NCBI RefSeq assembly: GCF_029873635.1
Contig: NC_080418.1
Coordinates: 12,751,562-12,815,561 of the forward strand
Length of the DNA: 64,000 nucleotides
Origin: Malania oleifera
Taxonomy: Eukaryota > Streptophyta > Magnoliopsida > Santalales > Ximeniaceae
Direction: 5' to 3'
Shown piece after piece: positions 11,167-22,069 of this stretch (within the stretch, counting starts at the first letter, position 1; each line of letters begins with the position of its first letter). Made by a program: the position numbers and the translations under genes. Below the pieces are notes generated by a model. The model saw only the letters and a list, made by a program, of their open reading frames with translations. It ran no database searches and had not been told where the DNA came from.

Positions 11167-11295
11167 TGCAAAGGGGTTCGTTCGATCTTTTTTCGGGTAG
11201 TGGAAAAGATGGCTTGTCATCCCATTGGTAACCAATTGTTGTCTCGCATGGTTTGCCAAACCCTTGAAAATCCTGACCCAGTTTGATTTTTTGGG
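11167..11295 (-). other. Palindrome loop (unpaired spacer)
   Basis: About 129 bp without counterpart in the right arm. It aligns with roughly 47800-47940 of the third Tat/Ogre copy in left-arm orientation (shared words such as TCTCGCATG and TTTGAAAATC, with mismatches), so it is the continuation of the left arm. Short complementary words flank it: AAAGGGGCT (11158-11166) and AGCCCTTTT (11296-11304). Confidence 0.75.
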
Positions 11296-13203
11296 AGCCC
11301 TTTTCAGCCTAAAAATTCTCATTTCTTGACTAACCCGTCAAATGATCACACCCCACGCTGTGGCAGTTTTAAAAGACAGTTGGTCCCCAAATGGAATTCA
11401 AGTTGAAGTAGAATTAAAGAGTCGCCCATAAAAGGGCAAGCAAAAAGACGAAAATGCAAAAAAAAAAATAAAAAAATATATATAATAATAAAAATAAAAA
11501 AATAATAAAGAGAGGACACTCTTGAGATATGATCTTCGACCAAGGATGACCCCTTTTAAGATCAAACAATGTTTGAGCCTTGTTGTATCATTTTCTTCTC
11601 AAACCAATACCCGAAGCCTACGCTACAGTCAAAATAAAAGTCTTGACCGGATTGGAATACATTGTTATCTCGAATGATTTGTCAGACTCAATATTGAATC
11701 TGAACTACGTAATGACCTGATCTTGAAAAGGTACGTACGCAGCTTGTTCAAAAGGACAAGTTCGGTCAAACTCTTTCAAAAATGTCTCACCCCAAACTGA
11801 GGCAAGATTTGTTGCCATGAGATGGGTTTTTGAGCTTTGGTTTCCTTATTCTTCTAAAAACCTAAATCCTCGAGCCTACGTTTCGTCCCGAGTCTTAAAG
11901 ACCATCCAGAGATCGAAACGTGAAGCAAAGCACCAAAATAAGCCTTGAGCAAACAATGGACCTAAGGGCACTAGTCAACCTTACAGTACCAAAAGAGTCA
12001 GTCTCCTTCTAGTTGAAACTGAGGCAGTTGTCGCAAGAATAAGAGATTTTAGTTTTCACAAATTAATGTCAATACCTTTTAGAACAGGGGATGCTATTGT
12101 AAAACTTATCTTTTTCCTAAATAAATTTTGAATGTAACAGAACAACTATTTTGCACAGATTGACGTTTTGATTCAGCACATTAATGACATAAATGCATGA
12201 TTATTCTCATTATTAGGAATCCCCCGTTTATTGAGATCAAAAATCGAGAACTCAATACACTAGGAGGGTGTTCAGGCACCAATAGGGAGCCTGAAGCATG
12301 TCAAACATTGGTAATGAAGGAATACTAGGTCGGATTCGAAGTACTCCTTCGAGTTTTGGGAATCACTGGAAGCGTTAATGATTAACTAGCAGGACAGATC
12401 TTGAACAATCCCTGAGTTTTAAAGATCATGGAAAGTACTGACAGCTAGACACTGGGGCAGATTATGAGTATCTTTTGGAATCTGAAGTGCCGACAGCCAG
12501 ACACTGGGGTAGAAATTGAGCATCTTTTGGATTTTGAGGAAAGTACTGACAACCAGACACTATAACAAATGTTGAGTATCTTTCGGAAAATACTGACAAT
12601 CAGACACTGGGGCAAATTTTGAGTTCCTATAAAAATTTGAAAATGGTCAGAGCCGTGACAAGAAAACACTGGGACAGATTTCGAGACCCTTTTGGGATCT
12701 GAAACGCAGTAAAGACAAATAGCTAATGAACGAAACCGGGGCAGTTGTTGAGTTCCATTAAGGTGAAGTCGGGTACCGTCGTGCCAGACTATAACTTAAA
12801 AGTCTGGTCAAGATCCGGGATCGAGAAGAAAGGTCATGCATCCTCATACATTTTATGCATGCACTTCACGCAACCTCATGCATTTCGTGCAAGGTATTCC
12901 CATTATAGGTAGTAGCATACAGACATATCATGTAACGGGCATCATGTATATATAACAACATGCCTCTACATTCAGGCATCACAATTTAGTAACATGTATA
13001 CATATAGCAATGGAGTACCATTCATTTATACTTGTCTGGTTAAATAAACTTTTGAATAATCATTTTGCATCATTGATTAAGTCATTCTTGTCTAGAAATA
13101 TTTGAAATCGTTGCAGTTGACTCCAAGAATCAATTGAGGCATTGGTTGTTAAATCTCAAAGCAGGTAATCTAAAGACAAAAAAAAAAAAAAAAACCCCAA
13201 AAT
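11296..13203 (+). other. Right-arm 3' internal region, non-coding part
   Basis: Mirror image of 9258-11166. It contains the same CCAGACACTGGGGCAGA-type units (12430-12670) and no recognisable gene. Confidence 0.6.
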
Positions 13204-13339
13204 TTTATTAATTACCCTTACTTATGGCAGAGGAATACCGTAGTTACAGTCACGGTTCTGGGAGATTACAACCAAAACTCTCCCAAAACCCAAAAAAAAA
13301 AGGTGCGGTGTACATTTACAGGCCACGTATGGCAACATA

Positions 13340-13860
13340 AACAGATTTTCATTTCAAGCTGAGGAACGATAAGTCTAGCCTTTTCTATGCACTATGGTTT
13401 TGAGCCGTTTGTGCTCCCACTGGATGTCCTCCCGGCTTTTCTCTAACTCGGCTATTTTAAGCCCAAGGTCGTTGGAGTAAACTGCCACCATTCTTCTCAA
13501 ATCATCGATCTCCCATTTTAACATCTTATTTTCTTACCTTAAGTCCCTCGTTTTCTGTTGTTCCTCTTGGTATTTCGTCCGTAAGGGGTAGGTTTCATTC
13601 CCAAGGAGGGTCACGGTTTCGTTCTGTCTCTGCAAGCGACGAACAATATGAGATATCGAAGACATTGCCTGGGCACTGTGATAGAGTGTCTGGTTAACTA
13701 TACCTGCATCGGACATTGTGGTCAGTACTGCCTCATTCCTCAGCATTTCCTTTTGGAAATGAGGAGAGAGCTCGAAGGAACCAAGAACACTAGAAGAGGA
13801 TGGCACCTCTGGTGCCACATTCAAATCAGGAACCTGCTTAGAAGATGAAGCCTCTGCCAT
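13340..13860 (-). pseudogene. Retrotransposon antisense ORF, coiled-coil protein (right arm; broken)
   Basis: The frame starts at the ATG at 13860 (MAEASSSKQVPDLNV) and is open through 108 codons to a TAA at 13534-13536. The left arm has CAA there. Similarity to the left-arm protein continues beyond the stop (ENKMLKWEIDDLRRMVAVY) to about 13355, with one more stop near the end. The left arm's internal stop is CAG here, so the two arms broke independently after the palindrome formed. The likely coiled coil and serine-rich N-terminus are as in the left copy. This gene converges with the left-arm gene across the palindrome centre. Confidence 0.75.
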
Positions 13861-15440
13861 GAGAAACGGTTCAGAATTTTGAAAGATTTAAGATAGTCAA
13901 GGTGCGGTTTACGTAATAGAGGGTGGCCAAAAATGGGTTGCAGTCACTCGTGGAGTTTGCCTGTGGTGTTTAAGTGTGAGAGGATGTTTGCTTAAAAAGA
14001 ATAAAAAGGATTGTCATGTTGTATATGTCTTAAAGTGTGTGTTTTATAGGAAGACGAGAGAGGCGATGTACATCGAGAAGTCCCCCAGCTGTCAGTGGAG
14101 GGTTATGTTCACAAGGCGGCAGAAAAATCCCAAGACAGATTTTGAGAGACGTGGAGCGGTCGTAATATCTACACCCAAGAAACAAGGGGGCGCATTTATT
14201 CCCAGTGCCTGTTTTAAAAGAACCCGAGGCCAATTTTTTTTGCACAAAGTCCAACCATTTAAATAGACATGGGCTTTATTTTTTAAAAGGGAAAGTGGGC
14301 CGGCCTGTTTTAAAAATGACTTGGGCCCTGTTTCTTTTTGAATTGGGCCGGCCCGTTTCAAAACTCAATCTAAACCCAACCATTTAAAATAAACCCGAGC
14401 TTCATTTTTTAAAGGGAAAGTGGGCCGGCCTGTTTTAAAAATGACTTGGGCCCTGTTTCTTTCTGAATTTGGCCCCATTTTAAAACTCAATCAAACCCAA
14501 CCATTTAAAATAAACCTAGGTTTTATTTTTTAAAGGGAAAAGTGGGCCGGCCTGTTTTAAAAATGACTTGGGCCCTTTAATTTCTGAATTAGGCCGACCC
14601 GTTTTAAAACTCAATCCAAGCCCAACCATTTAAAATAAACCCGGGCTTTATTTTTTAAAGAGAAAGTGGGCCGGCCTGTTTTAAAAATGACTTGAGCCCT
14701 GTTTCTTTCTGAATTGGGCCAACCCATTTTAAAACTCAATCAAAGCCCATTTTTTGAAAGCAAACTCAGACCCAATTCACTCAAGCCCGTCCCAAAGACC
14801 ACACGTGACCTAAACACGTGATAGAGCCCATGTGACTCGCTCGTGATCTCCCGAATTCACTCAACTCACTCGAGTCGAAGACGAGTTGACTCACTCTCGA
14901 CTTCACCACCCCAACTGAAACCCTAACCCTAACTATTAAACCATAAACCTTAAATACCTCAAGCCCTAAATTCCACGCAAATAACAACCAGCAATCAAGC
15001 ATACACAAAATTGAAAATATATAAAGGGAAGAAAGAAAGAGCTTATCTCCTTTGGAAGTTCGAAAGAACTCTCCTTGCATCTGTGCTGATCTTCCCTACC
15101 GAGGCACTCCTAGTGATCATCATTCGTCTGGACTTCGCCAGATCTCTCTAGATCTGACCGCAAAGACAGAACAGGAGGCCGATTGGAGCTGGATCACCTC
15201 TAAAGAATTGTGTGATGTTTAGGATCTTAAATTTGTCAAGATCTAAGGTCTCTGAAGAATGCTATAGAGAGAGAGAATTTGGAGGTAGGCGAGAGTGGGA
15301 AAGAAATTACAGAGGGGCTAGGGTTTCAGGTTCGCAGCAAATAAGAGCAAAGCACAGAGACTGAAAGAGAATAATAGAGAGTGTGAAAGAAGAGAGAAGA
15401 GAGAAGAGAGAAGAGAGAAAGAGAAAGCATTTAAGAGAAT
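13861..15440 (-). other. Leader region of the antisense gene (right arm), with expanded GGCCGGCCC array
   Basis: Mirror of 7231-8577. The block of units of about 115 bp with GTGGGCCGGCCTGTTTTAAA spans about 14255-14760 in roughly four to five units, against two to three in the left arm. The AACCCTAACCCTAA telobox-like word (about 14922-14936) and the GA-rich complement of the CT leader (15360-15440) are kept. Confidence 0.5.
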
Positions 15441-15473
15441 GAAACACAGGGAAATGAACAGAACAAAAATTAG

Positions 15474-16150
15474 GTTTAAATATCTAAAGCCCCGGAGCCA
15501 CAAGATTCAACCACGTGGCAATTCGTCATTCGTTCGATCAAAGAGTTTGCGTGGCCACCCTGATCACCGCACGATCTGTGTTTTCCAAGGACGGTCAGGA
15601 TTGTGTCACACCTTGATCCGGGTCACATTTGACCAGCCACTCAGTCACCGACACGTGGCTCATTTTCCCCCCACACACAAAAAGTCTACGTGGCCACCCT
15701 GATCACCGCACGATCTGTGTTTTCCAAGGATGATCAGGATTGTGCCACGCCTTGATCCGGGTCACATTTCACCAGCCACTTAGTCACTGACACATGACAC
15801 CCCTCCTCAACTACACAATCTGTGTTTTCCAAATACGGCTTGGATTGAGCCACGTCATCGATCCACACCCATATACACAACCACTCAGTCACTGACACGT
15901 GGCACCCCTCCTCAACCGCATGATCTGTGTTTTCCAATGACAGCTTGGATTGAGCCACGTCATCGATCCACGCCCACATACATGCCCACCAATCGGGCCA
16001 CCGACACGTGACTCATTTTTCTCCACACACAAAAAGTCTGCGTGACCACCCTGATCACCGTCGGTTTTGTGTTCTCCGAAAAGGGTTAAGATTGTGCCAC
16101 GATTTGATCCGGGTCACATTTGACCAGCCACTGACACATGGCACCCTCCC
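15474..16150 (-). promoter_or_regulatory. ACGTG-rich promoter-like region of the antisense gene (right arm)
   Basis: A TATA-like word (minus-strand TATTTAAAC, 15474-15482) is followed upstream by CCACGTGGC (15511), ACACGTGGCTC (15651), and GACACGTGGC and GACACGTGAC words near 15895 and 16001, within diverged tandem units. It mirrors the left arm, and several ACGTG cores decayed on the left are intact here. Confidence 0.55.
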
Positions 16151-17708
16151 CTACACACAGTCATATGCTACATAGTCTCTTGTGAGCCATTTGATCTATT
16201 TTTTCCAGGATGGACCAGATCATGCCACGTTTTCGATCCGGGTCACCCTCCATCTTCACTTTTCTTGGTCGGCACATAACCTTACTCAGAAGACAACACG
16301 TGGTCGGCTGTACGACCTGGTTAAAATAGGTGTCTTTTACCTTTATATGCATGTTGCTATACATAACATAGGAGAGTTTCTACTGTTATCCTAAAGCAAC
16401 AAGACCTATAAAGAGGGCCAGCTGTAGACACTCCAATTTTAACCAGGCCTTTCCAAGGAGACCTTATGGCAAACCTTCCCACACTGTTTGTGGACCCCAC
16501 AAATCCTTGTAGGTCCCACACTATTCGTGGACCCCACACATCTTTGTAGGTCTCATATGGCTTGTGGACCCCATATATCTCCATTAGGCCCCACATGGTT
16601 TGTGGGCCCCACATCCCCTGGTACACTAGCTCAGATTCCTACATCTGGTGCAAGTTATCACTTTGGTATGCTAACTCGGACTCCTACATCCGATGCACGT
16701 TACCTCCTTTGGCATTCTTGTGCCTCCTGGCTCGAGTTCCCATAACCCTTAAATGGCTCGTGAACCCCACATTGCTTGTGGGCCCCATATATCTCTATTG
16801 GGTCCCACATGGTTTGTGGGCCCCACATCCCCTCGTACACTAGCTCGGATTCTTACATCCGGTGCACGTTATCACTTTGGTACGCTAGTTCGGATTCCTA
16901 CATCCGGTGCACGTTATCACTTTGGTATGCTAGTTCGGATTCCTACATCCGATGCACGTTACCTTCTTTGATATGCTTGTGTCTGCTGGCTCGGGTTCTT
17001 ATAACCCTTAAATGGTTCGTAGATCTCACATGGCTTGTGGGCCCCACATATCTTTATTGGGCCCCACATGATTTGTGGGCCCCATATCTTTTGGTACGCT
17101 AGCTCGAATTCCTACATCCGGTGCACGTTATCACTCTGGTACGCTAGCTCGGATTCCTATATCTGATGCACGTTACCTCCTTTGGCATGCTTGTGCCTGC
17201 TGGCTCAGGTTCCTATAACCCTTAAATGGTTCGTGGACCCCACATTGCTTATGGGCCTCACATATCTTCATTGGCCCCACATGGTTTGTGGGCCCATCTC
17301 CTGGTACGCTAGCTCGGATTCCTACATCCGATGCACGTTACCCCTCCTGATACACTAGCTCGGATTCCTACATTCGATGCATGTTACCTCATTTGGCATG
17401 CTTGTGCCTACTGGCTCGGGTTCCTATAACCCTTAAATGGCTCGTGGACCCCACATTGTTTGTGGGCCCCACATATCTTCATTGGGCTCCACATGATTTG
17501 TGGGCCCCACATCCCCTGGTACGCTAACTAGGATCCCTATATCCGGTGCATGCTAGTTCGGGTTCTTATAACCCTCAAACGGCTTGTGGACCCCACATAG
17601 CGCGTGGGCCCCACACATCTCCGATGGGCTCCGCACAGCTTCTAGAACCCTCATATTATTATTATTATTATTATTATTTATCTAATTTATCAAATGCGAG
17701 CATGCTTT

Positions 17709-18296
17709 ATTCCCCCCATCATCACTCACCACATGTCATGTTTTCTCCCTTTATCATTCTTCCCATGCTATATTCCTTTCATTATTCTCCACCCCATACT
17801 TTGTTCCCCCCATCATCACTCACCACATGTCATGTTTTCTCCCTTTATCATTCTTCCCACGCTATATTCCCTTCATCATTCTTCATCCTATACTTTGTTC
17901 CCCCCATCATCACTCACCACATGTCATGTTTTCTCCCTTTGTCATTCTTCTCATGTTATATTCCTTTCATCATTCTCCACCCCATAGTTTGTTCCCCTCA
18001 TCATCACTCACCACATGTCATGTTTTCTCCCTTTATCATTCTTCTCATGCTATATTCCCTTCATCATTCTTCATCTCATACTTTATTCCCCCCATCATCA
18101 CTCACCACATGTCATGTTTTCTCCTTTTATCATTCTTCTCATGCTATATTCCCTTCATCATTCTTCATCTCATACTTTGTTCCTCCTATCATCACTCACC
18201 ACATGTCATGTTTTCTCCCTTTATCATTCTTCCCATACTATATTCCCTTCATCATTCTTCACCACATACTTTGTTCCCCCCATCATCACTCCCCTA
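17709..18296. repeat. 94-bp minisatellite in the right LTR, about 6 copies
   Basis: CATCATCACTCACC recurs near 17717, 17811, 17905, 17999, 18093, 18187 and 18281, an exact 94-bp period. A TTA microsatellite (17652-17677) precedes it. The array is C/T-rich and stop-free in all three plus frames, which creates long hydrophobic open frames that are not genes. Confidence 0.9.
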
Positions 18297-18330
18297 TGTC
18301 TTCTTTCCCATACTTGCCCCAAGTTAAGTA

Positions 18331-18339
18331 TATAAATAG
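18331..18339 (+). promoter_or_regulatory. LTR promoter TATA box (right LTR)
   Basis: TATAAATAG sits just after the 94-bp array and is followed by CTCTCATTCCAAGCACAAAG, which all three full LTRs share. It is the best-preserved candidate for the retrotransposon start site, which would lie about 30 bp downstream. Confidence 0.6.
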
Positions 18340-19914
18340 CCCTCTCATTCCAAGCACAAAGGAGAGAGTTTATCTTGATGGTAGGAGAAGATTTCAAATA
18401 TTGAAATCTTATATTGTGAATTTGTGAAGTTTCGTTTTTTTTTTTTGGATAAGGAGTGAGGTTAGGTTTCATTCTTTTAAAAGATCAAGCGGACGATTGA
18501 TCCTATTTCGTACCGGGTTGGGTCACCCTATCTGAAGAAAGTGCTCCATAGTACCTCGAGTTAGAACTCATGAACCACCCTCGGGAAGACACTACAGACT
18601 AACCCCTGCAGATTTACAGATAGGAAAGGAAGACCGAAAGAGAAGAAGACGATAGGTAAAACCAATGAACTTTCTCTTCCTATGTTACATCTCCCCCCCT
18701 TTCCCGAACCAGTTTCTACTGGTTTATTTGATTTTATTTCTTTTTTTTTATTTTAAATAACTTCTTTTTAACCCATAAAAAAACATTAAAAAAAAAAATT
18801 TCATAAAAGACAAAAATTCAGAAAAATTCTCAAAGAAAATTCAAAATTTTTTAAGGTTTTGAAACTTAATTACATTTGAAAAATTTTGAAGAAAATCTAA
18901 GAAAGTTTTCAACATGTTTTGCAAAGGTTAGATCTGTTTCCTTATATTCAAAATTTTCAAAAATACATTCTAAAGTCATATCTTTAAAACTATGACTTTA
19001 ATGGTTGTTGTCTAAAATTCTGTTGTATTCGGAAGAACATTAAAAAATCCCGAAAAATCAATGGTCTCGACCAAGACCTTAAACTGGTTTTCCCCCAAAC
19101 TGGTCAACATTTGACCGTTTCACCATTCCCAGACTAGTTCACCCCGGTTTTCTCCATTTCGCTTATATACTATTATTATATCCATAAAATTCACAAAAAT
19201 CACGAAATTTCCAAAATCCCAAAAATATTTTCACATTTTGATTTCAACTGGTTTTATTCGTGTTATTTTGAAAGTTCGGGAAAAATCATAAAAATCACAA
19301 AGATCATTTTCACACTTAGGAAAAATCACAAAAACATCTTTAGGCACAGAAAATCATTTCAATCCCGAACAAATTTCAAAAAACCTCTTGGAATAGTATA
19401 TTTCCTACTTAGAAAAACCTATAGATTTCAAAACTCCCGGGAGCGTACTTTGTATCCTATTTTCGATTTTCCTTCCCGATGATTGCGACCAAGGGCATTA
19501 ACTCTTCGGGGTATTGGATTGCCCCGGTTCTGAGGGAATACCTATGAGGTATTTTCATTCTTTTGATTTTTGAAAAGGATTAGTTTTTAAAGGCTCATCA
19601 AGTTTATTTCAGGGATAATTTTTTATTCATCTGGTACCGTTCGTAAGAACGGGCGCGTAGGGGTGCTAATACCTTCCCCTTGCGTAACCGTACTCCCGAA
19701 CCCAACTCTGGTGATGCAAACCGATTCTACCCCTAACGGGGTAGCAATCAAGTGTTCTAACCACACTTCAAAAGGTTAGTGGCAACTCATTCGCACATGT
19801 TTTCCACAGGAAATCACATTTTCCAAATAAACATTCATTTTTCCCAGTTCACAAGCCGAGCCCATTTTTTAACCAGAGATTGGTTCTCTAAGCCGGGTCC
19901 GGGACGTCGCGACA

Positions 19915-20662
19915 ACAGGTTCACGTGGTTTAACCAAGGTGATTTTCCCAAACGTTTGAGGTTCAGTTGCCCAGTGGTTAGTTCGGTCTGCCGAACTTCA
20001 CACTTCGGTCACTCAGGCTATTTTGAACTTAGAGTTCGGGCACCTGAGGAAGGTAAAAAGTGATCGTTCTTATCTTTGGCCGACCATAGATATTCAGTTC
20101 AAATTAGGTTCGGTCGCCCGGGCCATGGTCAACTATTGACCTGTTACACATTCGGTCGTCCGAACCGTTTTTAACTCTCTGGGTTTAGTCGCCCGAAACC
20201 CTATTTTTGTCCTTGAACTTATTCAACCATATATCAATAAGTTATAGCATTTTGTGCAAAGGTTTTAGGGTCCTAATGGTCAATCTATGGTCTCTTGAGA
20301 GTTAACCCAAAAAAAAAAACCAACGTCGGTCAACCGAAGGTTGGCCAAAGGTGATCATTAAGGTCAATCTATGATCTTGAGCATATAATCCTTATCATGC
20401 ATGATGCAGTTATTACAGACCATTATAATTACTGACCAAATAATTCAATGCATTTACAATAAGCATAAATATCTCCTTCTTCTTTAACTCTTTGTGCATG
20501 GAAAATGCTGGATGATGCGAGCTTAAAGTTTCATCTAGGTTTCCATTAATCCTCTTCGATGTGTGTGATATGAATCATAAAACTGTTCTAGTACTAGGAA
20601 CACACAATAGATACAAGTGCTTTGTCAGCATTAAAACAGGGATCGGATTGAAAAAGTCAACA
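19915..20662 (+). mobile_element. 3' end of another LTR, the host of the Tat/Ogre insertion
   Basis: The segment ends GGGATCGGATTGAAAAAGTCAACA at 20662, nearly the same as the end of the solo LTR at 31419-33546. It also carries the scattered GTTCGGTC(G)..CCGAAC words typical of that LTR. The left part of this LTR would lie upstream of the window. Confidence 0.75.
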
Positions 20663-21827
20663 CAAGGATTACCTAAGTAGATTGAAAGGAAATAAAGGTA
20701 CATACCTAGTTGATTAAGGAAGAAAAACATTGTTTTGAAGGAGATTGAGGAACAATGGAGTTGCAAATTTTTTCAATGGCATTTAAAGTAGCTCTAGAGA
20801 AAAAAAAAAAGTGAAATATTAGCTAAAGCACCATTTGACTACAAGGTTTAACAAGTAGAAGAAATGAAATTCAAGGACCTAATTGATGGAGAGAGAGACA
20901 AAACATTGTGTTAAAGAAGATTGAAGAACAATGGAGTTGAAAACGAGTTTAGTGGTTATAAAGTAGCTTTAGAGCAACAAAGCTAAATGCTAGTTGAAGT
21001 GTAGTTTTGAGTATGACGACATTCAATAGTACATATTGAATGTTTTCAAGCGATTGATGTCACCGTGTTCAAAACAGCCAAAAACCATGATTTGACACGT
21101 AGGCCACTCACGCAAAGTGCCCTTTAGATCTAAAAAGGCATAAAAAATGCAAAAGATGAATAGTTCTAAGAAAGAGGCATATCCATCAACTTTTGACCTT
21201 TGTTAAGATGATCAATAGAAAAAATGAAAAGTTTGCTACTCTCATCAAATTGTAAGTTGCATTTTTTATAAGCTTTTCTAAAACTATCCACAAAGAATTT
21301 GAAAGAGTTGCAATAAGGTTTTCTCATTATTTCACTGCCGCATGAGCATTCCTAAATAACTATCTTGACTCTAACAATAAGTCTAAACATTTTAGTATGA
21401 TGAGGCACATTAAAAGAGGATTTCATTTGTTTGTTCATTTACTTGTTCTATTATTGGAAAGATGTGATGACAACTATAATGACAAGTAAAAAATGGGATA
21501 AAATTGAAACAGCATATGTTGTGCAAAAACACAATGATGCATTGCCATAATTTATTTATGCACTACATAGTATAGGATCGTGATTCATAACTCAATCAAT
21601 GCACTTTTCAAATAAAAGGTGGGTTGTGCCACAATTTGGAACAATGTGGAATAAAATGTGGCAATGTAATGTGGTACTAAAATATTATCATATAGAAATG
21701 GCAATGATATAATGGCATAATTTATTGCTACACTTCATTGCAAAGATAAACATTGACACATAACTTATTTAGAACAATTTTTAAACAAAAGAATGGATTG
21801 TGTTGTAATCCTAAACAATGTGACGAT
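20663..21827. other. Intergenic DNA with a diverged direct duplication
   Basis: No gene is recognised. Two imperfect copies of about 80 bp sharing GGAACAATGGAGTTG...TTTAAAGTAGCT lie near 20717-20800 and 20895-20978. Confidence 0.4.
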
Positions 21828-21854
21828 AAAATACATATATACAAGTGTATGCAT

Positions 21855-21858
21855 GTGT

Positions 21859-21942
<84 letters not shown>
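21855..21942. repeat. Compound (GT)n(GA)n microsatellite
   Basis: A GTGTGTGT run of about 40 bp passes directly into a GAGAGA run of about 45 bp, 130 bp past the end of the GRAS gene. Confidence 0.95.
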
Positions 21943-21944
<2 letters not shown>

Positions 21945-22069
21945 ACAAAATACTGTTGTTGTTACCTTCTCAATCTTCCTCAAGATGCAACAATGAAGCA
22001 AAAGTTATGATTCCAATGTTCCAGAAGATTTCAATAATTTTCCAATAGAGTTATTTTGAGAAATGCATT

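Larger units (their letters stand above)
2952..19914. repeat. Giant palindrome built from two inverted Tat/Ogre-like 3' halves
   Basis: The left arm 2952-11166 is the reverse complement of the right arm 11296-19914, with substitutions and repeat-number differences. Landmarks pair in mirror order: LTR tips (2952/19914), LTR start TGTAGACA (6255/16423), promoter-like region, CT-rich leader, antisense ORF (8578/13860), and the turn (GTCAAGAAATGAGAATTTTT at 11132 against its complement near 11330). The central 11167-11295 has no partner in the right arm, but it matches the Tat/Ogre copy at about 47800-47940 in left-arm orientation. The arms carry no gag or pol. Confidence 0.9.
16423..19914 (+). 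mobile_element. Complete Tat/Ogre-like LTR, plus orientation (right arm)
   Basis: Begins TGTAGACACTCC at 16423, after the purine tract TAAAGAGGGCCAGC, and ends GACGTCGCGACA at 19914; about 3.5 kb. It is a 3' LTR. Compared with the left LTR it is about 190 bp longer, largely from extra 94-bp repeat units. No 5-bp duplication links its right flank (ACAGG) to the left flank of the palindrome (AAACA). Confidence 0.9.

Noticed and set aside
14920..14940. Interstitial telomere repeat
   Set aside because: Only two CCCTAA units at a fixed place in the antisense leader; better described as a telobox-like word.
17546..18427. Long open frame of 293 codons in the right LTR, and similar frames at 4432-5101 and 40457-41189
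   Set aside because: They are translations of the 94-bp minisatellite in different phases. All frames of the array are open and the peptides change phase between copies.
2952..19914. The palindrome as a foldback or terminal-inverted-repeat DNA transposon
   Set aside because: The arms are retrotransposon LTR, polypurine tract and 3' region, and no transposase or matching target duplication is present.
21728..22010. Open frames rich in Thr-His and Arg-Glu near the end of the GRAS gene
   Set aside because: Translations of the (GT)n(GA)n microsatellite.
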